From Bacteroidota bacterium (GTDB taxonomy: Bacteria; Bacteroidota; Bacteroidia; B-17B0; Aurantibacillaceae), in assembly GCA_013816615.1 (NCBI GenBank), contig JACDED010000002.1:1-64000 (forward strand): a stretch of DNA of 64,000 nt, written 5' to 3'. A model generated the notes under the pieces. The model made no database searches and had not been told where the DNA came from. It worked only from the letters and a program-made list of their open reading frames with translations. Shown here one piece after another: positions 17,986 to 27,264 of the stretch (positions are counted from its first letter, which is position 1; each line of letters begins with the position of its first letter). The translations under genes were made by a program, and so were the position numbers.

Positions 17986-18627
17986 TTAATTTGTAACTTT
18001 TTCAGTAACCAGATCCATTTCCGGTTTCAAAATATCTACCATTACGTATTTACCTACAACGTTCACATTTAACTCGTCAATTACATCAATCACGTTTTTG
18101 TAAGTGGCTTTATCATCTGTTTTAATAAGGTAAGTATATGAAGCGGGATTCGCTTTTACTTCTCTTACCATACGTTTAAAGGTTGTATCTTCTAACTGTT
18201 TGTTCTTATGCTTTACATCCAATGCGCGGATCTGATCCTGCATTACTTTACTTTTCTTTAGCAAATACTTGTGCAAACTTGCATTGCCATCCTGAGAAAA
18301 ACTCAATTCAGATAAAGTTGTTTTTAAACCTTTTTCATCATCTGCGGGCCTGAATTCCCCTTCGTAATAGAAGATGCGATCATCTTTAGATAATAAAAAA
18401 GTAATCCCATTTTTTAATGCTGGTTGATCTTTTGGATTATCGGGTGGTGCAGGAAAAGTTAACTCCATTGATTTTGGTTTACTGAACGTAGCTGTTAAAA
18501 CGAAGAACGTTAATAACAGGAACGCTAAATCCACCATGGGCGTCATATCAATACGCGTACTTTGTTTCTTGGCCCTTTTCTTGCCACCTTTGTGGCCTCC
18601 GCCACCACTGTCTGCTATTTCTGCCAT
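17986..18627 (-). CDS. exbD: Biopolymer transport protein ExbD/TolR (second copy)
   Basis: 213 residues. Cytoplasmic basic start (KGGKKRAKKQSTRIDMTPM) leads into one transmembrane helix with the proton-carrying Asp in MVDLAFLLLTFF. The periplasmic part has the LKTTLSEL and TYLIKTDDKATYKNVIDVIDELN segments conserved in ExbD. It differs from the first copy by having an insertion near residues 120-150. Two different ExbD proteins next to ExbB are the usual Bacteroidota arrangement and may form a mixed dimer within the ExbB pentamer. Confidence 0.94.
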   Translation of the reverse strand: MAEIADSGGGGHKGGKKRAKKQSTRIDMTPMVDLAFLLLTFFVLTATFSKPKSMELTFPAPPDNPKDQPALKNGITFLLSKDDRIFYYEGEFRPADDEKGLKTTLSELSFSQDGNASLHKYLLKKSKVMQDQIRALDVKHKNKQLEDTTFKRMVREVKANPASYTYLIKTDDKATYKNVIDVIDELNVNVVGKYVMVDILKPEMDLVTEKVTN

Positions 18628-18646
18628 TGTTTAATTTTTTTAATGA

Positions 18647-19330
18647 TTATTTTGTTGGATCAATTACTGTTCCTCCGCCTTCCAAAGAAGTAATGAGGTT
18701 AAATTGGTACAACTTTAAATCTGTAAATGTTTTAATTACGTCTTTTACATAAATGTATTTTGTTTTAGCATCACATTTAATCGCATAACGCGGCTTTTCG
18801 GCTTTAAATTCGCCACCGGCATCGGCTGCTTTTATTTTTGCTTCTTCATACATTTCAACTGCTTTTCTACCACCAATGGCAATCCAGTCCTTCAACTGAT
18901 TGTTTGGTGTTATGGTATCCAAAGGCACGCCTCTTTGTCCTTTAAAGTTTTTACGGGCTTCTTCTTTTGCATCTATGTATGCAGGAAGGTCCTTAATATC
19001 TACTCCAAAGCTTGGCAAGCCACTAAATTTAACGATCTGCTCTTCTGTAAAAGGCACTTTATATTTTGCTGACATGTCGCGCAAGGCGTTCATTTTAGCA
19101 GTTGAATTGCTGATCCCGAAAAAAGCGCGGCCGTCATTATCAATGGTAACTAAAATATGATTATCCGGTAAATCTACCTGGCCAATAGACGATGGAGGAT
19201 CAACCACCACCGGCTCTGCCATACGGAAAGACGCCGTTAACATAAAGAATGTTACCAATAGGAAGGCAAGATCCACCATGGGCGTCATATCTAACGCCGG
19301 GGCTCCTCCTTTTGATGGTTTTTTTGACAT
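18647..19330 (-). CDS. exbD: Biopolymer transport protein ExbD/TolR (first copy)
   Basis: 227 residues. Same topology as its neighbour: a short basic cytoplasmic start (KKPSKGGAPALDMTPM), a transmembrane helix with the essential Asp (MVDLAFLLVTFFMLTASFR), then a periplasmic domain with DNHILVTIDNDGRAFFG and YIYVKDVIKTFTDLKLYQFNLIT. It supplies the proton path that turns ExbB/TonB movement into transport energy. It follows exbB by 68 bases and precedes the second exbD by 19. Confidence 0.94.
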   Translation of the reverse strand: MSKKPSKGGAPALDMTPMVDLAFLLVTFFMLTASFRMAEPVVVDPPSSIGQVDLPDNHILVTIDNDGRAFFGISNSTAKMNALRDMSAKYKVPFTEEQIVKFSGLPSFGVDIKDLPAYIDAKEEARKNFKGQRGVPLDTITPNNQLKDWIAIGGRKAVEMYEEAKIKAADAGGEFKAEKPRYAIKCDAKTKYIYVKDVIKTFTDLKLYQFNLITSLEGGGTVIDPTK

Positions 19331-19398
19331 TGCTTATTGTTTTAATTAAGATGAATACTTTATTTAAATTCCATAAATAATTTTGAAAAAACTCAAAA

Positions 19399-20202
19399 TT
19401 ATTTTCCTGTAGCCTGGAACTCTTGAATAATAGAGAATCCTGCTTCGTCCATAGCGTAAGTAATTTGGTCAATTCTATTACTGAAATAGTTATAGAAAAT
19501 GATCGCTAAAGCAGAAGTTAAGATACCTACCAATGTATTTACAAGAGCCTCAGAGATACCCGTTGCTAACGCAGAAGTATCAGGAGCACCCGCAGCAGAT
19601 AAGGCCGCAAACGCACGGATCATACCCACAACCGTACCAATAAGACCAGCTAATGTACCAATAGATGCCATTGTTGAAATAACCACCATGTTTTTAGATA
19701 ACATTGGTAATTCTAAAGCTGTTGCTTCTTCAATTGATTTTTGGATAGCGTGAACTTTTGCTTCTTTATCCATATGTGAATCGTTTTGTACGAATTCGTA
19801 TTTTTTAATGCCTTCGCGAACAACGTTAGCTAAAGATCCTTTTTGACGATCGCACTCAGCAATAGCACCTGCAAAATCGTGGTTAGAGATCAATGATTTA
19901 ATTTTAGCAACAAATTTATCAGTTGCTCCGCTTCCGCCTGCTTTCATAATTGTAATAAAACGCTCAATAGCAAAAGTGATAACCGTTAATAAGAAACCAA
20001 TAAGGATAGGCACAATGAAACCGCCTTTGTACATAGTTCCTAAGATATTGCGTGGATGTCCTTTTTCTGCATCGCCACCTTCAAAGTTAGATGCTGCCCC
20101 TAAAATCCCTTTAAAAATAAAGATACCGATGAAAAGGCAAATTACAATTGCTAATGCCGAAACAATTAGTGGGAATCCTCCCGATGTTTTTTTTGTGCTC
20201 AT
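19399..20202 (-). CDS. exbB: MotA/TolQ/ExbB proton channel protein
   Basis: 267 residues with three or four membrane helices: an extra N-terminal helix (PLIVSALAIVICLFIGIFIF), a second (GFIVPILIGFLLTVITFAIER), and the two C-terminal helices that line the channel (MASIGTLAGLIGTVVGMIRAFAAL and ISEALVNTLVGILTSALAIIFYNYF). The GTLAGLIGTVVGMIRAF core is diagnostic of the family. It forms the stator pentamer around ExbD and energises TonB. It is the first gene of the operon, behind a consensus promoter. Confidence 0.95.
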   Translation of the reverse strand: MSTKKTSGGFPLIVSALAIVICLFIGIFIFKGILGAASNFEGGDAEKGHPRNILGTMYKGGFIVPILIGFLLTVITFAIERFITIMKAGGSGATDKFVAKIKSLISNHDFAGAIAECDRQKGSLANVVREGIKKYEFVQNDSHMDKEAKVHAIQKSIEEATALELPMLSKNMVVISTMASIGTLAGLIGTVVGMIRAFAALSAAGAPDTSALATGISEALVNTLVGILTSALAIIFYNYFSNRIDQITYAMDEAGFSIIQEFQATGK

Positions 20203-20254
20203 AGTTGTTGTTATTTTATTATTTAGTTATTTTTCTTATTTAAAATTTGAATGC

Positions 20255-20285
20255 CAAACTTAATAAAATAGAATCTATTCACAAA
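20255..20285 (-). promoter_or_regulatory. Consensus Bacteroidota promoter for the exbB operon
   Basis: On the minus strand TTTG (20285-20282), 19 bases, then TAAGTTTG (20262-20255). This is an exact match to TTTG-N19-TAnnTTTG. It implies a leader of about 45 bases before the exbB ATG at 20202. Confidence 0.68.
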
Positions 20286-20410
20286 CTATTTTTAGGATTA
20301 AACGCCATTTGAATACAAATATTGGCATGTTTTAGCAATTAAAAATGCCTTGTTTTACATCTGGCATAATTTTTAGCATATTTGGTGTAGATATTAAGAA
20401 ATTGTTAAGC

Positions 20411-20761
20411 ATGAGCATTGAAGAGATAAGAGAGCATTGCCTTTTAAAAAAAGGGGTTACAGAAGGTTTTCCGTTTGATAATGAAACACTTGTTTTTAAG
20501 GCCGTAAAGATTTTTTTACTTACCGGCTTAAATTCAAACCCCATTCAGTTTAACGTAAAATGCGATCCTCCAAAAGCAATTGAGCTCCGCGAAAAATACG
20601 ATTTTGTTCGGCCCGGTTATCATATGAACAAACAACACTGGAACACAATTATATGCGATGGCCGGGCAACAAAAAAACAAATTTTTGAGTGGATAGATGA
20701 CTCCTATGAGCTTATCGTTCAATCGCTGCCAAAAAAACAAAGAGAAGCGTTTTTGAAGTAA
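20411..20761 (+). CDS. MmcQ/YjbR family protein
   Basis: 116 residues from ATG 20411; the open frame reaches back to 20345 but that extension is unlike the family. It has the YjbR fold signature: GVTEGFPFDNETLVFKAVKIFLLTGL, then FNVKCDPPKAIELREKYDFVRPGYHMNKQHWNTI, and a C-terminal IFEWIDDSYELIVQSLPKKQREAF. Proteins of this family are small, cytoplasmic, with a DNA-binding-like (CyaY-like) fold and no agreed function. The gene is monocistronic, with mqnC 154 bases downstream. Confidence 0.88.
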   Translation: MSIEEIREHCLLKKGVTEGFPFDNETLVFKAVKIFLLTGLNSNPIQFNVKCDPPKAIELREKYDFVRPGYHMNKQHWNTIICDGRATKKQIFEWIDDSYELIVQSLPKKQREAFLK

Positions 20762-20764
20762 TAA

Positions 20765-20822
20765 TGTTTCAGGTTTCTTGTTCCTGGTTTCTTGACTGTG
20801 TCTTAAGTCCTGTGTCTTGAAT
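20765..20822 (+). repeat. Dispersed GTTTCAGGTTTC-type repeat, intergenic copy
   Basis: The sequence GTTTCAGGTTTCTTGTTC, then CTGGTTTCTTG and GTGTCTTAAGTCCTGTGTCTTG, parallels the reverse complement of 16825-16878. It lies between the YjbR-like gene and mqnC, just after the former's stop. Confidence 0.55.
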
Positions 20823-20893
20823 CCTTTATCCTATAATAGAAAATACAATTCATTTTTCTTTTCTTTTAACGTTAATCTCAACAAAAGCCTGCG

Positions 20894-20901
20894 TATATTT
20901 G
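20894..20901 (+). promoter_or_regulatory. Probable -7 element for mqnC
   Basis: TATATTTG fits TAnnTTTG and ends 14 bases before the mqnC ATG at 20916. No -33 TTTG at standard spacing is evident. Confidence 0.4.
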
Positions 20902-20915
20902 TAAGACTATTTCAC

Positions 20916-22049
20916 ATGCAAATGAATGTAAACGAGCTGTTAGAACGCGCCTTAAAATTTGAATTTTTAAGTATTGAAGAGGGTGTTTTTCTTTATGAAA
21001 ATGCGCCTACCGCCGAGTTGATGTTTGTTGCCAATGAGCTTAAAAAAATTCAGAAAAAAAACTCGAACAAAGTTACCTGGCAAATAGATCGTAACCTTAA
21101 CACTACCAATGTTTGTATTGCCAACTGTAAATTCTGTAATTTTTACCGCATTCCGGGTCATAAAGAATCTTACATTACCGATATTGCTACTTACAAGAAA
21201 AAAATAGAAGAAACCATTAAATACGGCGGCGATCAACTATTGCTGCAAGGCGGGCACCACCCTGATCTTGGCCTTTCGTTCTATGTAAATCTTTTTAAAG
21301 AAATAAAAAAATATTTTCCTCAAATAAAACTGCACTCTCTTGGGCCACCAGAAATTGCGCACATTACCAAATTAGAAAAAAGCACGCATACAGAAATTTT
21401 AAAAGCTTTGGTAGAAGCCGGGTTAGACAGTCTGCCAGGTGCTGGTGCCGAAATTTTAAACGACCGTGTTCGCCGGTTAATAAGCAAAGGTAAATGTACA
21501 GGACGCGAATGGTTAGAGGTGATGAAAGCCTGTCACCAGTTAAATATCACAACCAGCGCTACTATGATGTTTGGACACGTTGAAACCATTTACGAACGTT
21601 TTGAGCATTTAGTATGGATCCGTGAAGTGCAGGCACAAAAACCCGCTAATTCAAAAGGTTTCCTGGCCTTTATTCCGTGGCCATTTATGGATGACGGCAC
21701 TTTATTAAAACGTGTTAAAGGTGTAAAAAACACCGTTACTTCAGATGAATATATTCGTATGATAGCACTTAGCCGCATCATGCTTCCTAATATCATAAAT
21801 ATACAAGCCAGCTGGTTAACTGTTGGTAAAGCAACGGCGCAAATTTGTTTGCAAGCAGGCGCTAACGATTTTGGAAGTATTATGATAGAAGAGAACGTAG
21901 TGAGTGCCGCTGGTGCGCCACACCGCTTTACATATAAAACTATCCAGGATGCTATTCGCGAAGCCGGCTTTGAGCCACAATTACGTAATCAACAATACGA
22001 ATTCAGAGAGATCCCTGAAAATATAGAGGAACAAGTTGTTAATTATTAA
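20916..22049 (+). CDS. mqnC: Cyclic dehypoxanthinyl futalosine synthase (menaquinone biosynthesis)
   Basis: Radical SAM enzyme of the futalosine pathway, which cyclises dehypoxanthinyl futalosine toward menaquinone. 377 residues from ATG 20916 (the frame is open to a TTG at 20817, upstream of the promoter motif). The 4Fe-4S cluster motif CIANCKFC is CX3CX2C. Further family segments are GGDQLLLQGGHHPDLGL, SLGPPEI, DSLPGAGAEIL, SATMMFGHVE and the MqnC-diagnostic QAGANDFGSIMIEENVVSAAGA. The Bacteroidota route to menaquinone, the main respiratory quinone, may be classical or via futalosine; this organism has at least this step of the latter. No other mqn gene is in the window. Confidence 0.93.
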   Translation: MQMNVNELLERALKFEFLSIEEGVFLYENAPTAELMFVANELKKIQKKNSNKVTWQIDRNLNTTNVCIANCKFCNFYRIPGHKESYITDIATYKKKIEETIKYGGDQLLLQGGHHPDLGLSFYVNLFKEIKKYFPQIKLHSLGPPEIAHITKLEKSTHTEILKALVEAGLDSLPGAGAEILNDRVRRLISKGKCTGREWLEVMKACHQLNITTSATMMFGHVETIYERFEHLVWIREVQAQKPANSKGFLAFIPWPFMDDGTLLKRVKGVKNTVTSDEYIRMIALSRIMLPNIINIQASWLTVGKATAQICLQAGANDFGSIMIEENVVSAAGAPHRFTYKTIQDAIREAGFEPQLRNQQYEFREIPENIEEQVVNY

Positions 22050-22100
22050 ACTTTTTACGGCCACCAGTACCAAAATAAACCAAGTTTATAATTAATAATT

Positions 22101-22108
22101 TATCTTTG
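22101..22108 (+). promoter_or_regulatory. Possible -7 element very close to a start codon
   Basis: TATCTTTG at 22101-22108 is only 4 bases before the ATG at 22113. If it is used, the transcript would be nearly leaderless. Confidence 0.3.
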
Positions 22109-22112
22109 GTTC

Positions 22113-22763
22113 ATGCTTAAAAAAGTTCTTCTGTTTTTGGTTTTTAGTTTCTCGTTTCAATCAGTTGTTTCACAAACTACAGTTCAGGATACTATTTATT
22201 TAATGAATGGCCATGTTGTTGGCGAAAGAGTAATTGATACACTTTTAGGTGCTGTTACTATTATAAATCCAAAAAAACCAAGCAAAAAAATTCATTACGA
22301 ATGGGATCAGCTTTTTATGGTGCGTTTTGCCAATGGCGATAAACGTTATTACTACAAACAGGATTCATTATTAAGCAATTGGTTTACGCGTGATGAAATG
22401 TGGATGTACATGAAAGGCGAGAACGATGCACGCAAAGGTTTTAAAGCCCGCGGCGCTATGATCGGCGCAGGTATTGCAGGTGTGATTGGCGGAATGACCG
22501 GTACGTTTTGGGGGCCTGTTGCCCCTTACGGATTTATGGCTTTAACCGGTTTACCAAAAGTTAGAATAAGGCATAGCACTATTAGCAATCCAACGTATGT
22601 AGAAAGTGATGCTTACATTTTAGGCTACGAGCGTGTGGCAAGGCAACGTCGAAAAATTAAGGCCGTAATTGGCGGAACCGTTGGGCTTGCAATTGGCTAT
22701 ACTATTTATGCTCTCTTTCATTCTTCTTATCCTGAAAATATAGATGTGGGTTTTAATAAATAA
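22113..22763 (+). CDS. Exported membrane-associated protein of unknown function
   Basis: 216 residues with a signal peptide (SVVSQ-TTVQD). The N-terminal region has a small beta domain (DTIYLMNGHVVGERVIDTLLGAVTII) seen in various Bacteroidota periplasmic proteins. Two Gly-rich hydrophobic hairpins follow (AMIGAGIAGVIGGMTGTFWG and AVIGGTVGLAIGYTIYALF) that could insert in the membrane. No catalytic residues are apparent. It lies 11 bases upstream of the M43 protease gene, so the two may be co-transcribed. Confidence 0.72.
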   Translation: MLKKVLLFLVFSFSFQSVVSQTTVQDTIYLMNGHVVGERVIDTLLGAVTIINPKKPSKKIHYEWDQLFMVRFANGDKRYYYKQDSLLSNWFTRDEMWMYMKGENDARKGFKARGAMIGAGIAGVIGGMTGTFWGPVAPYGFMALTGLPKVRIRHSTISNPTYVESDAYILGYERVARQRRKIKAVIGGTVGLAIGYTIYALFHSSYPENIDVGFNK

Positions 22764-22774
22764 AATTTAAAGGC

Positions 22775-24910
22775 ATGAAAAAAATAATTTTATTCCTCGC
22801 TTGTAATTTGCTTTTGTTAGAAGCATATGCGCAAGATCAACACGGTTGTATTACTGATCAATACTATCAAAAACAAATGCAAAATAATGCTGAGTTTAAA
22901 AAGAACCAGGATGCATTAGAAGTATTTACACAGGAGTTTATTAAAAAAGCTTCTGCTGCCAAATCAGCAACAGCATCGCTTTATATTATTCCAATCGTGT
23001 TTCATGTGATTCATACAGGTGGTTCAGGAAATATTTCTGATGCCCAAATAATTGACCAGGTGCAAATTTTAAATAAAGAATTTCCACGTCAACAAGCCGA
23101 TACCGTTTTAACCCCCGCGGCTTTTAAAACAGCAGCAGGCGCCTTTAATGTTGAGTTTCGTTTAGCAACTATCGACCCAAATGGTAATTGCACAAATGGC
23201 ATTAACAGGGTTTATAATTCAATTAGTAATTGTTCGGTTAATGAAGATGATCCAAAATCATTATCGTACTGGCCAAGCAATAAATATTTAAACGTTTGGT
23301 TGGTTCAATCCATGCATTATTCTGGTCAAAGCGGTTGTGCGGGCGGCGGTTATGCTACATTTCCCGGAGGCGCAGCAACATTAGACGGGATAAATATTCG
23401 CGGAGATCTTATTAGTAATATTGGTACATCTGCAAGCAATAGCGGTTGGGGAAATTTTAAGGGGCGCTATTTAATTCATGAATTAGGGCATTGGTTTAAC
23501 CTGCGTCATATTTGGGGCGATGCCAATTGTGGTAATGATCTTGTATCAGACACTCCTCCGCACGTTAACAGCAACAGCGGTTGTCCGAACTTTCCAAGAA
23601 ACCCAAACAACTCTTGTGGCGGCGGACCAAATGGCGAAATGTATACCGACTATATGGATTATACTAACGGATCATGTTTAAATATGTTCACCGCGGGGCA
23701 AGTAGTGCGTATGACAGCTTGTATTAACGGCGCGGCATCCGGCAGAAATAATTTATGGAGCAATGGTAATTTAATTGCAACAGGTACGGCCGATCCTTAT
23801 ATTTATCCTGTAGTATGTACTGCCGTTCCCGATATATTGCCTTTTGGAACCATCGTTGCCTGCGTTGGCGATTCGGTAAAATTTACTGACTATTCATACG
23901 GCGGTAATTCTTCTTCACGCAGCTGGAATTTTTTCGGAAGTCCTTCCTCCAGCTTAACGGATAGTATTGTAAAAGTAAAATATAATTTTCCCGGCGTTTA
24001 TAATATTGCTTTAACCAAAACTTATTTGTCTTCAAGCAAAACAACAACATTTACAAATAAAGTTTATGTATTGGATAGCGCAACTTCAAGCCACACAATT
24101 CCTTACAGCGAAAGCTTTGAGAACGCGGCTACTTTTGTAAATGAATGGACAGCTGTAAATAAAAATAATGACGTGGCCGATTGGCAAAATGTAAGCACAA
24201 CAAATTACACAGGAAATAATTGTGTGAGCATTGCTAACCATAATTCAATTGCACCATCAACCGATGAACTAATTTCACCGGCGTTTGACCTGAGTGCAAC
24301 CGCAAGTAATACATTAAGTTTCAGATTACATTTTGCAACGCGTGCAACAACCAATTCAGATAAGCTGGATGTTTCTATCTCAAATAATTGCGGGCTAACA
24401 TGGTTCTCGGTTTACAGTAAATCGGGTAGCGCTTTAAAAACGGTTACCGGTAATATAAACGGTTCAAACGTTCCTGCTCCTGCATCACCAGAATGGCGCG
24501 AAGAAAAAATAAATATTGATGATACACATCTTTCTGCCAAAACACGTTTCAGGTTTTCGTTTACGGCAGGTGGTGGTAATAATATTTTTATTGATGATAT
24601 AAATATTAATGGTATCAGTACGGTTGGTATAAAAGAAAATTCGGCAATAGCTTCTATTAATTTATTTCCAAATCCGGCAAACGCTATTTTGAATTTGAAT
24701 TATACTTTAAAAAACAAAGCTGCTGTTAAGTTAGAGATGACCGATATATTGGGAAAAATTCAAGCTATACAAACTACTGAAACAGTTAACGAAGGAGAAA
24801 ATAAGAACACAATAAACACCTCTTCTTTAAAACAGGGAATTTATTTCATCAGCATAAAACAAAACGGTGCTGTTATCTATTCTTCTAAATTTATAAAACA
24901 AGGCTCTTAA
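22775..24910 (+). CDS. T9SS-secreted M43 (pappalysin-type) metalloprotease with PKD domain
   Basis: 711-residue secreted zinc protease. Signal peptide (AYAQ-DQHG). The catalytic domain runs over residues 60-320: [10 protein letters not shown], zinc motif [15 protein letters not shown] at 235-249 (HExxHxxNxxH, as in many Bacteroidota M43 enzymes, where N replaces G), and the Met-turn [18 protein letters not shown]-type domain follows ([12 protein letters not shown] to [15 protein letters not shown], about 365-435), then a jelly-roll/MAM-like segment (SESFEN to FIDDININ, about 440-615). The C-terminal T9SS type A tail starts at [16 protein letters not shown] and ends [14 protein letters not shown]. 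It is exported across the outer membrane. Substrate unknown; probably nutrient protein. Confidence 0.93.
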   Translation: MKKIILFLACNLLLLEAYAQDQHGCITDQYYQKQMQNNAEFKKNQDALEVFTQEFIKKASAAKSATASLYIIPIVFHVIHTGGSGNISDAQIIDQVQILNKEFPRQQADTVLTPAAFKTAAGAFNVEFRLATIDPNGNCTNGINRVYNSISNCSVNEDDPKSLSYWPSNKYLNVWLVQSMHYSGQSGCAGGGYATFPGGAATLDGINIRGDLISNIGTSASNSGWGNFKGRYLIHELGHWFNLRHIWGDANCGNDLVSDTPPHVNSNSGCPNFPRNPNNSCGGGPNGEMYTDYMDYTNGSCLNMFTAGQVVRMTACINGAASGRNNLWSNGNLIATGTADPYIYPVVCTAVPDILPFGTIVACVGDSVKFTDYSYGGNSSSRSWNFFGSPSSSLTDSIVKVKYNFPGVYNIALTKTYLSSSKTTTFTNKVYVLDSATSSHTIPYSESFENAATFVNEWTAVNKNNDVADWQNVSTTNYTGNNCVSIANHNSIAPSTDELISPAFDLSATASNTLSFRLHFATRATTNSDKLDVSISNNCGLTWFSVYSKSGSALKTVTGNINGSNVPAPASPEWREEKINIDDTHLSAKTRFRFSFTAGGGNNIFIDDININGISTVGIKENSAIASINLFPNPANAILNLNYTLKNKAAVKLEMTDILGKIQAIQTTETVNEGENKNTINTSSLKQGIYFISIKQNGAVIYSSKFIKQGS

Positions 24911-24915
24911 TTTTT

Positions 24916-26085
24916 ATGCAAAAAAAAGTAATGCTGCTTGGCAGCGGTGAATTAGGTAAAGAGGTTGTTATTGCTTTACAGCGTTTAGGCCAATATGTGA
25001 TTGCTGTAGATAGTTATGAGAATGCGCCGGCTATGCAAGTAGCACATGCTTTTGAAGTAATTAATATGTTGGATGGTGAAGCGCTTGATAAAATTGTAGC
25101 CAAACATAAACCCGATCTTCTTGTTCCTGAAATTGAGGCTATACGCACCGAGCGTTTTTACGATTATGAAAAGCAAGGCATAACAGTTGTGCCAAGTGCA
25201 AAGGCTGCTAACTTCACCATGAATAGAAAGGCCATTCGCGACCTTGCTTCAAAAGAATTACGATTAAGAACTGCTAATTATTTATATGCAACAACTTTAG
25301 AAGCATTTAAAGATGCTGTTTCTAAAATTGGAATTCCTTGCGTTGTAAAACCATTAATGAGTAGCAGCGGCAAAGGGCAAAGCGTTATTAAAACCGAAGC
25401 AGATGTTGAAAAAGCCTGGAACTATGCCATGGATGGATCGCGCGGCGATTACAAAGAAGCGATCATTGAAGAATTTATAAAGTTTGATTCGGAAATTACA
25501 TTATTAACTGTTACGCAAAAGAATGGCACTACATTGTTTTGCCCGCCAATTGGCCACAGGCAAGAGCGCGGTGATTACCAGGAAAGCTGGCAACCTTGCG
25601 CCATAAGCGACAAAGATCTGAAGGAGGCGCAGGAAATGGCCGAGAAAGTGACCAAAGCATTAACCGGTTATGGTATTTGGGGTATTGAATTTTTCTTAAC
25701 GCAAAAAGGGGTTTACTTTTCTGAATTATCTCCTCGTCCGCACGACACTGGAATGGTAACATTGGCCAACACACAAAATTATAACGAGTTTGAATTACAC
25801 GCGCGCGCCATTTTAGGTTTACCAATTCCAAATATTGAATTGGTTAAGTGTGGTGCATCAGCTGTTATATTAGCAAATAAAGAAGGGGTTAGCCCTGGCT
25901 TTACCGGAATAGAAAAAGTTCTTGAAAATAAAAACACAGATGTAAAGGTTTTTGGCAAACCTACAACACGCCCGTACAGAAGAATGGCCGTTGTTGTTTG
26001 TAATGATGTACCAAACGGAGATGTAAATGCAGTGAAAGAAAAAGCAATAGCACTTTCAAAACAAATTGAGATCGTTTATACATGA
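24916..26085 (+). CDS. purT: Formate-dependent phosphoribosylglycinamide formyltransferase
   Basis: ATP-grasp enzyme that formylates GAR using formate in purine synthesis, 389 residues. It begins with the nucleotide-binding loop ([19 protein letters not shown]), then [14 protein letters not shown] and [14 protein letters not shown]. The ATP-grasp core has [30 protein letters not shown] and [31 protein letters not shown]. It starts 5 bases after the M43 protease stop, probably by chance of genome packing. purH lies elsewhere in the window. Confidence 0.97.
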   Translation: MQKKVMLLGSGELGKEVVIALQRLGQYVIAVDSYENAPAMQVAHAFEVINMLDGEALDKIVAKHKPDLLVPEIEAIRTERFYDYEKQGITVVPSAKAANFTMNRKAIRDLASKELRLRTANYLYATTLEAFKDAVSKIGIPCVVKPLMSSSGKGQSVIKTEADVEKAWNYAMDGSRGDYKEAIIEEFIKFDSEITLLTVTQKNGTTLFCPPIGHRQERGDYQESWQPCAISDKDLKEAQEMAEKVTKALTGYGIWGIEFFLTQKGVYFSELSPRPHDTGMVTLANTQNYNEFELHARAILGLPIPNIELVKCGASAVILANKEGVSPGFTGIEKVLENKNTDVKVFGKPTTRPYRRMAVVVCNDVPNGDVNAVKEKAIALSKQIEIVYT

Positions 26086-26624
26086 GAAAATTATTCCTGA
26101 TAGCGTTTGTTGTTTCTTGCTCTTTGCTTCAGGCGCAAATAGATTCTCTTATAATTCCTGCAAACAGCATCTTAAAAGATCTAAAAGTTGGCGATTCGTT
26201 AACCTATTACCAATGCCATGTGGAAGAAGCCACACAGCAGCTTTCAACGGTATCCGGACAAACGCTTACCGGTACACAACAAAAATACACCATCACCGAA
26301 AAGTATGTGGTGAAAAAAATCGCGAGCGGTTATACTGCTGATTATTATGCTGCTTCGTTAGCAGTATTTCCAAACAGAAAATTTTCTGCATTAAAAATAA
26401 GAGAGAAACCGTATTGGGGATTTAAAAAAGAAAAAGAATTTGTGTTAACAGACAAAGATCTTAAATATCTTATTGCCCTTGAAAAAAAAGGAAAAGAAGC
26501 TATTGAATACGATTATGCTATTACAAAATATAACACCAATCAATTAATTATCCGCCAGGGAAAAAACTTTAAGCAGTTGGTAATTGATGGCAATTATATT
26601 TTATCGAAGTTGTTGGGGAAGTAA
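26082..26624 (+). CDS. Exported protein of unknown function
   Basis: 180 residues. Its ATG overlaps the purT stop by 4 bases (ATGA), so translation is probably coupled. A signal peptide is clear ([10 protein letters not shown]). The mature protein is Lys/Tyr-rich with beta character ([31 protein letters not shown]) and ends [18 protein letters not shown]. The last 67 bases are repeated at 26789-26855 beyond an inserted element (see findings). I do not recognise the family. Confidence 0.72.
   Translation: MRKLFLIAFVVSCSLLQAQIDSLIIPANSILKDLKVGDSLTYYQCHVEEATQQLSTVSGQTLTGTQQKYTITEKYVVKKIASGYTADYYAASLAVFPNRKFSALKIREKPYWGFKKEKEFVLTDKDLKYLIALEKKGKEAIEYDYAITKYNTNQLIIRQGKNFKQLVIDGNYILSKLLGK
26557..26623 (+). 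repeat. Direct repeat copy 1 (gene 3' end)
   Basis: 67 bases ending at the stop codon, repeated at 26789-26855 with two mismatches (65/67 identical). This is the original, within the exported-protein gene at 26082-26624. Confidence 0.9.
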
Positions 26625-26788
26625 TAATAATCCCCTGTCATCCCGACGCAGGAAAATCTTACATGCAATATTTTTAATTTGGGCGTGTCCCGCAGCCTGT
26701 GCTGAGTCTATCGAAGCGGGTCGGGCTTTGCGCTACAAGTCCTCGCTTCGCTGCGGGCTTTTCACTTCAATCCCTCACGCACATTGCG
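26624..26788 (+). mobile_element. Small palindromic (REP/MITE-like) insertion between direct repeats
   Basis: 165 non-coding bases lying between the two 67-base copies. They include TTGGGCG at 26679, CTGAGTCTATCGAAG at 26702-26716, GCGGGTCGGGC near 26717 and ATCCCTCACGC near 26770-26780. This order resembles the left half of the palindromic element at 32554-32776. No transposase is present. Mechanism of insertion is unknown; the 67-base duplication is far longer than normal transposase target-site duplications. Confidence 0.5.
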
Positions 26789-26855
26789 AGGGAAAAAACT
26801 TTAAGCAACTGGTAATTGATGGCAATTATATTTTATCGAAGTTGTTGGGGAAGTA
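26789..26855 (+). repeat. Direct repeat copy 2
   Basis: Second copy of the 3' end of the gene at 26082-26624. It reads through the same frame end ([16 protein letters not shown]) but has no start of its own, so it is a remnant. Confidence 0.88.
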
Positions 26856-26870
26856 GTTTTGTTTTCTACT

Positions 26871-27260
26871 CTATAAAAGATCTTTAATATTTAGAACTGA
26901 GTTATTTGCTATTTTATTTTCGTTATTCTTTATAATAGCAGATAATAATATACGCTGCTCCGGGTTTTCCTTCCAATACTTTTTATCAATCCCAGTAACA
27001 CTATTAAGTAAATCTCCGAGATAAAAATCGCCTTCAGCTAAAACATCTTCTGTTAATTTTTCAATAGCAATATTCACAAGAAATTTTAATCCGATCTGTT
27101 GTCCTACTAAAACTCTTAGATCTTCGATGTTGAGTTTTTCTAATGGAACTTTTCTCAATGAATGACACCGTTTAACAAGATGTGTGTCGTAAGTTGGTTC
27201 AGGCCAAACCTCGTTTTCAAGTTTTTCGAGAGAAAGTTTACGATTTTCTGGTTTTTGCAT
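26871..27260 (-). CDS. Contact-dependent growth inhibition immunity (CdiI-type) protein, orphan
   Basis: 129 residues, cytoplasmic, no signal. The order of conserved blocks fits the CdiI immunity family found across Bacteria: LEKLENEVWPEP near the start, then THLVKRCHSLRKVPLEKL, IEDLRVLVGQQIGLKFLVNIAIEKL, and LAEGDFYLGDLLNSV. Such proteins bind and neutralise the toxic C-terminal tip of a CdiA or related polymorphic toxin from neighbouring cells. No CdiA or other large toxin is next to it. The start lies only 4 bases after the dsbD stop, so it may be carried on the dsbD transcript. The toxin it guards against, if any, is unknown. Confidence 0.78.
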   Translation of the reverse strand: MQKPENRKLSLEKLENEVWPEPTYDTHLVKRCHSLRKVPLEKLNIEDLRVLVGQQIGLKFLVNIAIEKLTEDVLAEGDFYLGDLLNSVTGIDKKYWKENPEQRILLSAIIKNNENKIANNSVLNIKDLL

Positions 27261-27264
27261 AAAG

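Noticed and set aside
26584-26856. A 90-residue frame across the duplicated region
   Set aside because: It joins the shifted first copy, the insert and the second copy; composition of the middle is that of a palindromic element, not of protein.
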